Part shown: positions 21,802 to 35,720 of the stretch, piece by piece
How positions within the stretch are numbered: the first letter of the stretch is position 1
Layout of the letters: each line of letters starts with the position of its first letter
Assembly: GCA_030765065.1 (NCBI GenBank)
Contig: CM060983.1
Coordinates: forward strand, 231,844,753-231,908,752
Source: Deroplatys truncata
Taxonomy: Eukaryota; Arthropoda; Insecta; Mantodea; Mantidae
DNA: 64,000 bases
Direction of reading: 5' to 3'
Notes under the pieces: generated by a model
Database searches by the model: none
What the model saw: the letters and a program-made list of their open reading frames with translations, nothing else
Told to the model about the DNA's origin: nothing
Translations under genes and position numbers: made by a program

Positions 21802-23099
21802 ATGGTCCGTTTGGTTGTGCCTGGAGTGTATAATTACTATTGGATGTTAACAGTGGCTTTGAATCCTTCACGTCTTTTAGCAGATCTCGGTGAACATGGT
21901 AGGTAATAGAAATCCAAAGACAGTGCAATTGTCTTGATATAATTGGCACATATATGTGAAGTTCGGTCAAATTAACACCTTAACTTCAAATTGTTCAAGT
22001 GTCTCGAAATCTTTTGATTATTAACTTTACTTTCAGTGAATGTCGTTTGCTCCCATTGTTGTTTGAGGCTTAATTACCTGAAATTAAACACCCTTATATA
22101 CAGAGGTAATAGACTGAATTTATTTCCAATGGCGTTAATCGACTTACTATTTTTTAAAGTTTTTAAATGAATGTTCATCTGATGTATTTAGTGGTAGAAT
22201 TTGTTCGAATTTTCAAAAGAATCTGGAATGAGAGAACCTCAAACATGGCAAATGTTAATACTACACTTTCAAAGTGCTTGAACTTCAACTAACAGGGTTA
22301 AAACTCTTAAAAAACATTGTATTGAAACAAAAGCTCTCTCTGAAACAACCAGAACAGTGATTTAATTTGCTATTCTGTGTTGGAAAGACAGTAAATTAAT
22401 AATTTGCTATTCGTTATATTACAAAAACAAGGACTTGAGTACCATGTGGAGTACCTTATTATTTAGTATTGTATCTACAAATAATGTTTATATCAAAACC
22501 ACTAAACATATCTACATGTAACACAAAAGACTTTTGTAATTCAGTGTAAGCAACATAACTACCTTTAAAAATATGTAGCATAATGTTTACTAATTTCCAC
22601 AATGTCTATCTTTGGCATTGAAAATTTATTTGCATTGTTTTATCTCTTTTTACAGTTGATCAGCAAAGCAGTTATATTTCTGAGGTAAAAATGACCGGAT
22701 TGGTGTGCTTGAAATCTGAAGTTCCTTTTGGTCATCAACAATACTGCAAAACTGTTAGGTGTGTTATGAAATACTTTAGTTGTGCATGTAATGTAATATC
22801 AGTTGGTTGTGGTATTTGTTTGTATTCTGACAGCTACAGCAACTTCTTGGATTGCAAAGAAATTGTAAATAGGAAGATGCAGGTTAGGATATTTAAATGC
22901 ATTGAAGATTCTGGATAGGCTTGGGTTAAAAAAATAATGTTTTTTATATGCGTATTACTTATGAGTGAACCACCTAAAGTTCACATTTGAATTTCCTTAG
23001 GAATATTTATTCCTGTATACTGGGTCCCTAGGAGATACATTGGTTTGCTTAACTGGCCAGAGCCAATTTATAACCTGGGATGTCTTTGGGAATAAATAG
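21802..23099 (+). CDS. U9 gene: predicted 163-residue cysteine-rich protein, intact
   Basis: Exon D is 20918-21070. Coding exons are A 21802-21898, C 22037-22105, B 22656-22882 and F 23001-23099. Exon B has Glu to Lys after the DC dipeptide and Val to Ile in the read-through tail, variants shared with U11 and U17. Exon F has Leu to Phe near WDV, shared with U11, U17 and U18. The 28-bp spacer deletion is at 23257-23264. Confidence 0.36.
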
Positions 23100-24310
23100 T
23101 GTAAGGAACTTCGAAACTTTTTTCGCGTATTGCGGACAGGTTGGTTTAAGTATCAGGGTGGCTTTCGGGATTAACATCAAATGTAATAGGATGCGTAAGC
23201 TGTTGATGTTTCTGTCTAAATATGTGTTCCTTGTATTGAAGTTTGGCTGAGAGAAGGTGTTTGTACATCGGAAATGTAGTGTGAAGTGTAGAAAATTCTT
23301 TTTGTCTTAGAAATTTGACATTTGATTTAGTCCAAAATTAATGTAGATTTAGGCACATGGTGTTGGCATGAATGTTTAAAGTACTGGGAACATACTACAC
23401 GTTTCTAATATTCTGTTGCATGTGAATGAACGGATTGCGGAATGTCTGCTCAAAGTTTGGTCCTCGTTATGAAGACTGTTCAATAGATGTCTTTGAAGAC
23501 TGATTAACGGAATTAGCCAGGAAGAATGGGTATGCAGAGAGAGTGGGTTCCGAGATTAGCAGTACAGAAAAAGACTTGGTAAGTAATAGAAGTCAAATTA
23601 CAGCGCATGTTAATGTGATTATAGACAGAACTAAGCTCCATCATAGTTAAAATCCATGTTAGAATAGTTTTAATAGCTAAACGTACTTCACAATTTAATT
23701 CCAATTTGGTACATTATCAATTTGCTCATTTGGGTTGAGGTTTCCTTGTCTCAGAAAATAAACATAATGGTAATGAAATGTACTTAGTCTCACACTGTTT
23801 GTCTCAGGCGTTTGTTAATTAAACATGCTTCACTTGTTGTAGTTTCTGTTCGTTCTTGTTCAAGATTTATCAAGTAATTGGGAAAGAACAACTTAAAGGT
23901 TGGCAAAAGTGAATGTTACAGATTTAAGATATAGAAAATATTACATATTTAACTCTGCATCAGAGAATAAATTGCTAAGAAGAGTCATGTTTAAGAACTT
24001 TATCTCTCACAACCAGAAGAGTGCATAAGTTTCCAATTGACTGACTTAAAATTGCAATTTGACCTTTCGTACCTGTTCTTTTATAAAAAAGGCATGTGTG
24101 TATCATTAAGGATCCCATGTTACTTAATTTATAATCAGAAAGTGTAACTTCCATCAAACACATGAGACTTATATACTTTGAGCCGAAAGTGCCTTGAGAC
24201 ACATAACATTTAGTAATGTCACCTATGGCTATCCTTAAAATTAAAATTGATTTGTGTTGTAACAATACTTGTTTCAGATGGACAGGGATGGCATTCCGTT
24301 TGAGCTATAA

Positions 24311-25608
24311 ATGGTCCGTTTGGTTGTGCCTGGAGTGTATAATTACTATTGGATGTTAACAGTGGCTTTGAATCCTTCACGTCTTTTAGCAGATCTCGGT
24401 GAACATGGTAGGTAATAGAAATCCAAAGACAGTGCAATTGTCTTGATATAATTGGCACATATATGTGAAGTTCAGTCAAATTAACACCTTAACTTCAAAT
24501 TGTTCAAGTGTCTCGAAGTCTTTTGATTATTAACTTTACTTTCAGTGAATGTCGTTTGCTCCCATTGTTGTTTGAGGCTTAATTACCTGAAATTAAACAC
24601 CCTTTTATACAGAGGTAATAGACTGGATTTATTTCCAATGGCGTTAATCGACTTACTATTTTTTAAAGTTTTTAAATGAATGTTCATCTGATGTATTTAG
24701 TGGTAGAATTTGTTCGAATTTTCAATAGAATCTGGAATGAGAGAACCTCAAACGTGGCAAATGTTAACACTACACTTTCAAAGTGCTTGAACTTCAACTA
24801 ACAGGGTTAAAACTCTTAAAAAACATTGTATTGAAACAAAAGCTCTCTCTGAAACAACCAGAACAGTGATTTAATTTGCTATTCTGTGTTGGAAAGACAG
24901 TAAATTAATAATTTGCTTTTCAATATATTACAAAAACAAGGACTTGAGTACCATGTGGAGTACCTTATTATTTAGTATTGTATCTACAAATAATGTTTAT
25001 ATCAAAACCACTAAACATATCTACATGTAACACAAAAGACTTTTGTAATTCAGTGTAAGCAACATAACTACTTTTAAAAATATGTAGCATAATGTTTACT
25101 AATTTCCACAATGTCTATCTTTGGCATTGAAAATTTATTTGCATTGTTTTATCTCTTTTTACAGTTGATCAGCAAAGCAGTTATATTTCTGAGGTAAACA
25201 TGACCGGATTGGTGTGCTTGAAATCTGAAGTTCCTTTTGGTCATCAACAATACTGCAAAACTGTTAGGTGTGTTATGAAATACTTTAGTTGTGCATGTAA
25301 TGTAATATCAGTTGGTTGTGGTATTTGTTTGTATTCTGACAGCTACAGCAACTTCTTGGATTGCTAAGAAATTGTAAATAGGAAGATGCAGGTTAGGATA
25401 TTTAAATGCGTTGAAGATTCTGGATAGGTTTGGGTTAAAAAAATAATGTTTTTTAGATGTGTATTACTTATGAGTGAACCACCTAAAGTTCACATTTGAA
25501 TTTCCTTAGGAATATTTATTCCTGTATACTGGGTCCCTAGGAGATACATTGGTTTGCTTAACTGGCCAGAGCCAATTTATAACCTGGGATGTCCTTGGGA
25601 ATAAATAG
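24311..25608 (+). pseudogene. U10 gene copy with nonsense mutation in exon B
   Basis: Exon D is 23426-23578. Coding exons would be A 24311-24407, C 24546-24614, B 25165-25391 and F 25510-25608. In exon B GAA is TAA at 25365-25367, right after the DC dipeptide, which removes the end of B and all of F. Every cysteine of the constant core lies before the stop, so a shortened product is conceivable. U15 carries the same mutation on a different exon B haplotype. Confidence 0.4.
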
Positions 25609-26831
25609 TGTAAGGAACTTCGAAAATTTTTTCGCGTATTGCGGACAGGTTGGTTTAAGTATCAGGGTGGCTTTCGGGATTAACATCAAATGTAATAGGA
25701 TGCGTAAGCTGTTGATGTTTCTGTCTAAATATGTGTTCCTTGTATTGAAGTTTGGTTGAGAGAAGGCGTTTGTTTGATAATGAAAATAGTAATGTGTTCG
25801 TACATCGGAAATGTAGTGTGAAGTGTAGAAAATTCTTTTTGTCTTAGAAATTTGACATTTGATTTGGTCCAAAATTAATGTAGATTTAGGCACATGGTGT
25901 TGGCATGAATGTTTAAAGTACTGGGAACATACTACACGTTTCTAATATTCTGTTGCATGTGAATGAACGGATTGCGGAATGTCTGCTCAAAGTTTGGTCC
26001 TCGTTATGAAGACTGTTCAATAGCTGTCTTTGAAGACTGATTAACGGAATTAGCACCGGAAGAATGGGTATGCAGAGAGAGTGGGTTCCGAGATTAGCAG
26101 TACAGAAAAAGACTTGGTAAGTAATAGAAGTCAAATTACAGCGCATGTTAATGTGATTATAGACAGAACTAAGCTCCATCATAGTTAAAATCCATGTTAG
26201 AATAGTTTTAATAGCTAAACGTACTTCACAATTTGGTACATTATCAATTTGCTCATTTGGGTTGAGGTTTCCTTGTCTCAGAAAATAAACATAATGGTAA
26301 TGAAATGCACTTAGTCTCACACTGTTTGTCTCAGGCGTTTGTTAATTAAACATGCTTCACTTGTTGTAGTTTCTGTTCATTCTTGTTCAAGATTTATCAA
26401 GTAATTGGGAAAGAACAACTTAAAGGTTGGCAAAAGTGAATGCTACAGATTTAAGGTATTGAAAATATTACATATTCAACTCTGCATCAGAGAATAAATT
26501 GCTAAGAAGAGTCATGTTTAAGAACTTTATCTCACACAACCAGAAGAGTGCATAAGTTTCCAATTGACTGTCTTAAAATTGCAATTTGACCTTTCGTACC
26601 TGTTCTTTTATAAAAAAGGCATGTGCGTATCATTTAGGATCCCATGTTACTTAATTTATAATCAGAAAGTGTAACTTCTATCAAACACATGAGACTTATC
26701 TACTTAGAGCCGAAAGTGCCTTGAGACACATAACATTTAGTAATGTCACCTATGGCTATCCTTAAAATTCATTTGTGTTGTAACAATACTTGTTTCAGAT
26801 GGACAGGGATGGCATTCCGTTTGAGCTATAA

Positions 26832-28129
26832 ATGGTCCGTTGGGTTGTGCATGGAGTGTATAATTACTATTGGATGTTAACAGTGGCTTTGAATCCTTCA
26901 CGTCTTTTAGCAGATCTCGGTGAACATGGCAGGTAATAGAAATCCAAAGACAGTGCAATTGTCTTGATATAATTGGCACATATATGTGAAGTTCGGTCAA
27001 ATTAACGCCTTAACAGCAAATTGTTCAAGTGTCTCGAAGTCTTTTGATTATTAACTTTACTTTCAGTGAATGTCGTTTGCTCCCATTGTTGTTTGAGGCT
27101 TAATTACCTGAAATTAAACACCCTTTTATACAGAGGTAATAGACTGGATTTATTTCCAATGGCGTTAATCGACTTACTATTTTTTAAAGTTTTTAAATGA
27201 ATGTTCATCTGATGTATTTAGTGGTAGAATTTGTTCGAATTTTCAATAGAATCTGGAATGAGAGAACCTCAAACGTGGCAAATGTTAATACTACACTTTC
27301 AAAGTGCTTGAACTTCAACTAACAGGGTTAAAACTCTTAAAAAACATTGTATTGAAACAAAAGCTCTCTCTGAAACAACCAGAACAGTGATTTAATTTGC
27401 TATTCTGTGTTGGAAAGACAGTAAATTAATAATTTGCTATTCGTTATATTACAAAAACAAGGACTTGAGTACCATGTGGAGTACCTTATTATTTAGTATT
27501 GTATCTACAAATAATGTTTATATCAAAACCACTAAACATATCTACATGTAACACAAAAGACTTTTGTAATTCAGTGTAAGCAACATAACTACCTTTAAAA
27601 ATATGTAGCATAATGTTTACTAATTTCCACAATGTCTATCTTTGGCATTGAAAATTTATTTGCATTGTTTTATCTCTTTTTACAGTTGATCAGCAAAGCA
27701 GTTATATTTCTGAGGTAAAAATGACCGGATTGGTGTGCTTGAAATCTGAAGTTCCTTTTGGTCATCAACAATACTGCAAAACTGTTAGGTGTGTTATGAA
27801 ATACTTTAGTTGTGCATGTAATGTAATATCAGTTGGTTGTGGTATTTGTTTGTATTCTGACAGCTACAGCAACTTCTTGGATTGCAAAGAAATTGTAAAT
27901 AGGAAGATGCAGGTTAGGATATTTAAATGCATTGAAGATTCTGGATAGGCTTGGGTTAAAAAAATAATGTTTTTTAGATGCGTATTACTTATGAGTGAAC
28001 CACCTAAAGTTCACATTTGAATTTCCTTAGGAATATTTATTCCTGTATACTGGGTCCCTAGGAGATACATTGGTTTGCTTAACTGGCCAGAGCCAATTTA
28101 TAACCTGGGATGTCTTTGGGAATAAATAG
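26832..28129 (+). CDS. U11 gene: predicted 163-residue protein with a GC splice donor
   Basis: Exon D is 25963-26116 and is one base longer than normal (GCACCGG for GCCAGG near 26054), which shifts the frame of the leader. Coding exons are A 26832-26928, C 27067-27135, B 27686-27912 and F 28031-28129. The A donor is CATG|GCAGGT, a GC site; a GT lies 4 nt downstream (GCAG|GTAATAG) and would break the frame. Exon A has the Trp and His changes of U4. Exon B has DCKEIV. Confidence 0.28.
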
Positions 28130-29365
28130 TGTAAGGAACTTCGAAATTTTTTTCGCGTATTGCGGACAGGTTGGTTTAAGTATCAGGGTGGCTTTCGGGA
28201 TTAACATCAAATGTAATAGGATGCGTAAGCTGTTGATGTTTCTGTCTAAATATGTGTTCCTTGTATTGAAGTTTGGCTGAGAGAAGGTGTTTGTTTGATA
28301 ATAAAAATAGTAATGTGTTTGTACATCGGAAATGTAGTGTGAAGTGTAGAAAATTCTTTTTGTCTTAGAAATTTGACATTTGATTTAGTCCAAAATTAAT
28401 GTAGATTTAGGCACATGGTGTTGGCATGAATGTTTAAAGTACTGGGAACATACTACACGTTTCTAATATTCTGTTGCATGTGAATGAACGGATTGCGGAA
28501 TGTCTGCTCAAAGTTTGGTCCTCGTTATGAAGACTGTACAATAGATGTCTTTGAAGACTGATTAACGGAATTAGCCAGGAAGAATGGGTATGCAGAGAGA
28601 GTGGGTTCCGAGATTAGCAGTACAGAAAAAGACTTGGTAAGTAATAGAAGTCAAATTACAGCGCATGTTAATGTGATTATAGACAGAACTAAGCTCCATC
28701 ATAGTTAAAATCCATGTTAGAATAGTTTTAATAGCTAAACGTACTTCACAATTTAATTCCAATTTGGTACATTATCAATTTGCTCATTTGGGTTGAGGTT
28801 TCCTTGTCTCAGAAAATAAACATAATGGTAATGAAATGTACTTAGTCTCACACTGTTTGTCTCAGGCGTTTGTTAATTAAACATGCTTCACTTGTTGTAG
28901 TTTCTGTTCGTTCTTGTTCAAGATTTATCAAGTAATTGGGAAAGAACAACTTAAAGGTTGGCAAAAGTGAATGTTACAGATTTAAGATATTGAAAATATT
29001 ACATATTCAACTCTGCATCAGAGAATAAATTGCTAAGAAGAGTCATGTTTAAGAACTTTATCTCACACAACCAGAAGAGTGCATAAGTTTCCAATTGACT
29101 GACTTAAAATTGCAATTTGACCTTTTGTACCTGTTCTTGTATAAAAAAGGCATGTGTGTATCATTTAGGATCCCATGTTAGTTAATTTATAATAAAAAGT
29201 GTAACTTCTATCAAACACATGAGACTTATCTACTTTGAGCCGAAAGTGCCTTGAGACACAACATTTAGTAATGTCACCTATGGCTATCCTTAAAATTAAA
29301 ATTGATTTGTGTTGTAACAATACTTGTTTCAGATGGACAGGGATGGCATTCCGTTTGAGCTATAA

Positions 29366-30662
29366 ATGGTCCGTTTGGTTGTGCCTGGAGTGTATAATTA
29401 CTATTGGATGTTAACAGTGGCTTTGAATCCTTCACGTCTTTTAGCAGATCTCGGTGAACATGGTAGGTAATAGAAATCCAAAGACAGTGCAATTGTCTTG
29501 ATATAATTGGCACATATATGTGAAGTTCGGTCAAATTAACACCTTAACTTCAAATTGTTCAAGTGTCTCGAAGTCTTTTGATTATTAACTTTACTTTCAG
29601 TGAATGTCGTTTGCTCCCATTGTTGTTTGAGGCTTAATTACCTGAAATTAAACACCCTTATATACAGAGGTAATAGACTGGATTTATTTCCAATGGCGTT
29701 AATCGACTTACTATTTTTTAAAGTTTTTAAATGAATGTTCATCTGATGTATTTAGTGGTAGAATTTGTTCGAATTTTCAATAGAATCTGGAATGAGAGAA
29801 CCTCAAACCTGGCAAATGTTAATACTACACTTTCAAAGTGCTTGAACTTCAACTAACAGGGTTAAAACTCTTAAAAAACATTGTATTGAAACAAAAGCTC
29901 TCTCTGAAACAACCAGAACAGTGATTTAATTTGCTATTCTGTGTTGGAAAGACAGTAAATTAATAATTTGCTTTTCGTTATATTACAAAAACAAGGACTT
30001 GAGTACCATGTGGAGTACCTTATTATTTAGTATTGTATCTACAAACAATGTTTATATCAAAACCACTAAACATATCTACATGTAACACAAAAGACTTTTG
30101 TAATTCAGTGTAAGCAACATAACTACCTTTAAAAATATGTAGCATAATGTTTACTAATTTCCACAATGTCTATCTTTGGCATTGAAAATTTATTTGCATT
30201 GTTTTATCTCTTTTTACAGTTGATCAGCAAAGCAGTTATATTTCTGAGGTAAAAATGACCGGATTGGTGTGCTTGAAATCTGAAGTTCCTTTTGGTCATC
30301 AACAATACTGCAAAACTGTTAGGTGTGTTATGAAATACTTTAGTTGTGCATGTAATGTAATATCAGTTGGTTGTGGTATTTGTATGTATTCTGACAGCTA
30401 CAGCAACTTCTTGGATTGCAAAGAAATTGTAAATAGGAAGATGCAGGTTAGGATATTTAAATGCGTTGAAGATTCTGGATAGGCTTGGGTTAAAAAAATA
30501 ATGTTTTTAGATGCGTATTACTTATGAGTGAACCACCTAAAGTTCACATTTGAATTTCCTTAGGAATATTTATTCCTGTATACTGGGTCCCTAGGAGATA
30601 CATTGGTTTGCTTAACTGGCCAGAGCCAATTTATAACCTGGGATGTCCTTGGGAATAAATAG
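29366..30662 (+). CDS. U12 gene: predicted 163-residue cysteine-rich protein, intact
   Basis: Exon D is 28484-28636. Coding exons are A 29366-29462, C 29601-29669, B 30220-30446 and F 30564-30662. Exon B has Leu to Met in the CMYS motif and DCKEIV, both shared with U18. Exon A is the common main-class form. Confidence 0.36.
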
Positions 30663-31900
30663 TGTAAGGAACTTCGAAATTTTTTTCGCGTATTGCGGAC
30701 AGGTTGGTTTAAGTATCAGGGTGGCTTTCGGGATTAACATCAAATGTAATAGGATGCGTAAGCTGTTGATGTTTCTGTCTAAATATGTGTTCCTTGTATT
30801 GAAGTTTGGCTGAGAGAAGGTGTTTGTTTGATAATAAAAATAGTAATGTGTTTGTACATCGGAAATGTAGTGTGAAGTGTAGAAAATTCTTTTTGTCTTA
30901 GAAATTTGACATTTGATTTAGTCCAAAATTAATGTAGATTTAGGCACATGGTGTTGGCATGAATGTTTAAAGTACTGGGAACATACTACACGTTTCTAAT
31001 ATTCTGTTGCATGTGAATGAACGGATTGCGGAATGTCTGCTCAAAGTTTGGTCCTCGTTATGAAGACTGTTGAATAGCTGTCTTTGAAGACTGATTAACG
31101 GAATAAGCCAGGAAGAATGGGTATGCAAAGGGAGTGGGTTCAGAGATTAGCAGTACAGAAAAAGACTTGGTAAGTAATGAAAGTCAAATTACAGCGTATG
31201 TTGATGTGATTACTAGACAGAACTAAAGCTCCATCAAAGTTAAAAACCATGTTAGAATAGTTTTAATAGCTAAACGTACTTCACAATTGAATTCCAATTT
31301 GGTACATTATCAATTTGCTCATTTGGGTTGAGGTTTCCTTGTCTCAGAAAATAAACATAATGGTAATGAAATGTACTTAGTCTCACACTGTTTGTCTCAG
31401 GCGTTTGTTAATTAAACATGCTTCACTTGTTGTAGTTTCTGTTCATTCTTGTTCAAGATTTATCAAGTAATTGGGAAAGAACAACTTAAAGGTTGGCAAA
31501 AGTGAATGTTACAGATTTAAGATATTGAAAATATTACATATTCAACTCTGCATCAGAGAATAAATTGCTAAGAAGAGTCATGTTTAAGAACTTTATCTCA
31601 CACAACCAGAAGAGTGCATAAGTTTCCAATTGACTGACTTAAAATTGCAATTTGACCTTTCGTACCCGTTCTTGTATAAAAAATGCATGTGTGTATCATT
31701 TAGGATCCCATGTTAGTTAATTTATAATAAAAAGTGTAACTTCTATCAAACACATGAGACTTATCTACTTTGAGCCGAAAGTGCCTTGAGACACAATATT
31801 TAGTAATGTCACCTATGGCTATCCTTAAAATAAAAATTGATTTGTGTTGTAACAATACTTGTTTCAGATGGACAGGGATGGCATTCCGTTTGAGCTATAA

Positions 31901-33199
31901 ATGGTCCGTTTGGTTGTGCCTGGAGTGTATAATTACTATTGGATGTTAACAGTGGCTTTGAATCCTTCACGTCTTTTAGCAGATCTCGGTGAACATGGTA
32001 GGTAATAGAAATTCAAAGACAGTGCAATTGTCTTGATATAATTGGCACATATATGTGAAGTTCAGTCAAATTAACACCTTAACTTCAAATTATTCAAGTG
32101 TCTCGAAGTCTTTTGATTATTAACTTTACTTTCAGTGAATGTCGTTTGCTCCCATTGTTGTTTGAGGCTTAATTACCTGAAATTAAACACCCTTATATAC
32201 AGAGGTAATAGACTGGATTTATTTCCAATGGCGTTAATCGACTTTCTATTTTTTAAAGTTTTTAAATGAATGTTCATGTGATGTATTTAGTGGTAGAATT
32301 TGTTCGAATTTTCAATAGAATCTGGAATGAGAGAACCTCAAACGTGGCAAATGTTAATGCTACACTTTCAAAGTGCTTGAATTTCAACTAACAGGGTTAA
32401 AACTCTTAAAAAACATTGTGTTGAAACAAAAGCTCTCTCTGAAACAACCAGAACAGTGATTTAATTTGCTATTCTGTGTTGGAAAGACAGTAAATTAATA
32501 ATTTGCTATTCGTTATATTACAAAAACAAGGACTTAAGTACCATGTGGAGTACCTTATCATTTAGTATTGTATCTATAAAATAATGTTTATATCAAAACC
32601 ACTAAACATATCTACATGTAACACAAAAGACTTTTGTAATTCAGTGTAAGCAACATAACTACTTTTAAAAATATGTAGCATAATGTTTACTAATTTCCGC
32701 AATGTCTATCCTTGGCTTTGAAAATTTATTTGCATTGTTTTATCGCTTTTTACAGTTGATCAGCAAAGCAGTTATATTTCTGAGGTACAAATGACCGGAT
32801 TGGCGTGCTTGAAATCTGAAGTTCCTTTTGGTCATCAACAATGCTGCAAAACCGTTTGGTGTGTTATGAAATGCTTTAGTTGTGCATGTAATGTAATATC
32901 AGTTGGTTGTAGTATTTGTTTGTATTCTGACAGCTACAGCAACTTCTTGGATTGCGAAGAAATTGTTAATAGGAAGATGCAGGTTAGGATATTTAAATGC
33001 GTTGAAGATTCTGGATAGGCTTGGGTTAAAAAAATAATGTTTCTTAGATGCGTATTACTTATGAGTGAATTACCTAAAGTTCACATTTGAATTTCCTTAG
33101 GAATATTTATTCCTGTATACTGGGTCCCTAGGAGATACATTGGTTTGCTTAACTGGCCAGAGCCAATTTATAACCTGGGATGTCCTTGGGAATAAATAG
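31901..33199 (+). CDS. U13 gene: predicted 163-residue cysteine-rich protein, intact
   Basis: Exon D is 31017-31169 with the TGA variant at codon 19. Coding exons are A 31901-31997, C 32136-32204, B 32756-32982 and F 33101-33199. Exon B is intermediate between classes: Tyr to Cys at two positions, Arg to Trp before the constant cysteine, and SIC in the core, giving ten cysteines in the exon. U15 and U25 share this haplotype. Confidence 0.36.
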
Positions 33200-34423
33200 T
33201 GTAAGGAACTTCGAAATTTTTGTCGCGTATTGGGGACAGGTTGGTTTAAGTATCAGGGTGGCTTTCGGGATTAACATCAAATGGAATAGGATGCGTAAGC
33301 TGTTGCTGTTTCTGTCTAAATATGTGTTCCGTGTATTGAAGTTTGGTTGAGAGAAGGTGTTTCTTTGATAATAAAAATAGTAATGTGTTTGTACATCGGA
33401 AATGTAGTGTGAAGTGTAGAAAATTCTTTTTGTCTGAGAAATTGACATTTGATGTAGTCCAAAATTAATGTAGATCTAGGCACATGGTGTTGGCATGAAT
33501 ATTTAAAGTACTGGGAACATACTACGCATTCCCTTTATTCTGTTGCATGTGAATGAACGGATTGCGGAATGTCTGCTCAAAGTTTGGTCCTCGTTATGAA
33601 GACTGTTCAATAGGTGTCTTTGAAGACTGATTAACGGAATTAGCCAGGAAGAATGGGTATGCAGAGAGAGTGGGTTCCGAGATTAGCAGTACAGAAAAAG
33701 ACTTGGTAAGTAATAGAAGTCAAATTACAGCGCATGTTAATGTGATTATAGACAGAACTAAGCTCCATCATAGTTAAAATCCATGTTAGAATAGTTTTAA
33801 TAGCTAAACGTACTTCACAATTTGGTACATTATCAATTTGCTCATTTGGGTTGAGGTTTCCTTGTCTCAGGAAATAAACATAATGGTAATGAAATGCACT
33901 TAGTCTCACACTGTTTGTCTCAGGCGTTTGTTAATTAAACATGCTTCACTTGTTGTAGTTTCTGTTCATTCTTGTTCAAGATTTATCAAGTAATTGGGAA
34001 AGAACAACTTAAAGGTTGGCAAAAGTGAATGCTACAGATTTAAGGTATTGAAAATATTACATATTCAACTCTGCATCAGAGAATAAATTGCTAAGAAGAG
34101 TCATGTTTAAGAACTTTATCTCACACAACCAGAAGAGTGCATAAGTTTCCAATTGACTGACTTAAAATTGCAATTTGACCTTTCGTACCTGTTCTTGTAT
34201 AAAAAAGGCATGTGTGTATCATTTAGGATCCCATGTTAGTTAATTTATAATAAAAAGTGTAACTTCTATCAAACACATGAGACTTATCTACTTTGAGCCG
34301 AAAGTGCCTTGAGACACAACATTTAGTAATGTCAGCTATGGCTATCCTTAAAATTAAAATTGATTTGTGTTGTAACAATACTTGTTTCAGATGGACAGGG
34401 ATGGCATTCCGTTTGAGCTATAA

Positions 34424-35720
34424 ATGGTCCGTTTGGTTGTGCCTGGAGTGTATAATTACTACTGGATGTTAACAGTGGCTTTGAATCCTTCACGTCTTTT
34501 AGTAGATCTCGGTGAACATGGTAGGTAATAGAAATCCAAAGACAGTGCAATTGTCTTGATATAATTGGCACATATATGTGAAGTTCGGTCAAATTAACAC
34601 CTTAACTTCAAATTGTTCAAGTGTCTCGAAATCTTTTGATTATTAACTTTACTTTCAGTGAATGTCGTTTGCTCCCATTGTTGTTTGAGGCTTAATTACC
34701 TGAAATTAAACACCCTTATATACAGAGGTAATAGACTGGATTTATTTCCAATGGCGTTAATCGACTTACTATTTTTTAAAGTTTTTAAATGAATGTTCAT
34801 CTGATGTATTTAGTGGTAGAATTTGTTCGAATTTTCAATAGAATCTGGAATGAGAGAACCTCAAACATGGCAAATGTTAATACTACACTTTCAAAGTGCT
34901 TGAACTTCAACTAACAGGGTTAAAACTCTTAAAAAACATTGTATTGAAACAAAAGCTCTCTCTGAAACAACCAGAACAGTGATTTAATTTGCTATTCTGT
35001 GTTGGAAAGACAGTAAATTAATAATTTGCTATTCGTTATATTACAAAAACAAGGACTTGAGTACCATGTGGAGTACCTTATTATTTAGTATTGTATCTAC
35101 AAATAATGTTTATATCAAAACCACTAAACATATCTACATGTAACACAAAAGACTTTTGTAATTCAGTGTAAGCAACATAACTACCTTTAAAAATATGTAG
35201 CATAATGTTTACAATTTCCACAATGTCTATCTTTGGCATTGAAAATTTATTTGCATTGTTTTATCTCTTTTTACAGTTGATCAGCAAAGCAGTTATATTT
35301 CTGAGGTAAAAATGACCGGATTGGTGTGCTTGAAATCTGAAGTTCCTTTTGGTCATCAACAATACTGCAAAACTGTTAGGTGTGTTATAAAATACTTTAG
35401 TTGTGCATGTAATGTAATATCAGTTGGTTGTGGTATTTGTTTGTATTCTGACAGCTACAGCAACTTCTTGGATTGCGAAGAAATTGTAAATAGGAAGATG
35501 CAGGTTAGGATATTTAAATGCGTTGAAGATTCTGGATAGGTTTGGGTTAAAAAAATAATGTTTTTTAGATGCGTATTACTTATGAGTGAACCACCTAAAG
35601 TTCACATTTGAATTTCCTTAGGAATATTTATTCCTGTATACTGGGTCCCTAGGAGATACATTGGTTTGCTTAACTGGCCAGAGCCAACTTATAACCTGGG
35701 ATGTCCTTGGGAATAAATAG
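34424..35720 (+). CDS. U14 gene: predicted 163-residue cysteine-rich protein, intact
   Basis: Exon D is 33553-33705. Coding exons are A 34424-34520, C 34659-34727, B 35277-35503 and F 35622-35720. Exon A has Ala to Val (GTA) before GAT CTC. Exon B has Met to Ile (ATA) in the otherwise constant VRCVMK stretch. Exon F has Phe to Leu. A short deletion lies in the C-B intron near 35210. Confidence 0.35.

Larger units (their letters stand above)
15800..22000 (+). repeat. Segment duplicated at 53.9-60.1 kb (offset 38,141) and partly at 38.9-42.8 kb (offset 22,819)
   Basis: Landmarks from the U7 D block (15878 region) to exon A of U9 keep a constant offset of 38,141 from the copy at U22-U24. From about 16.1 to 20.04 kb they also keep a constant offset of 22,819 from U16-U17. 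Indels in non-coding parts are shared, so these are recent block copies rather than independent units. The 22,819 match ends near 20,040, where U8 has CCCAATGTCTATCCATG and U17 has the main-class sequence. Confidence 0.85.
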
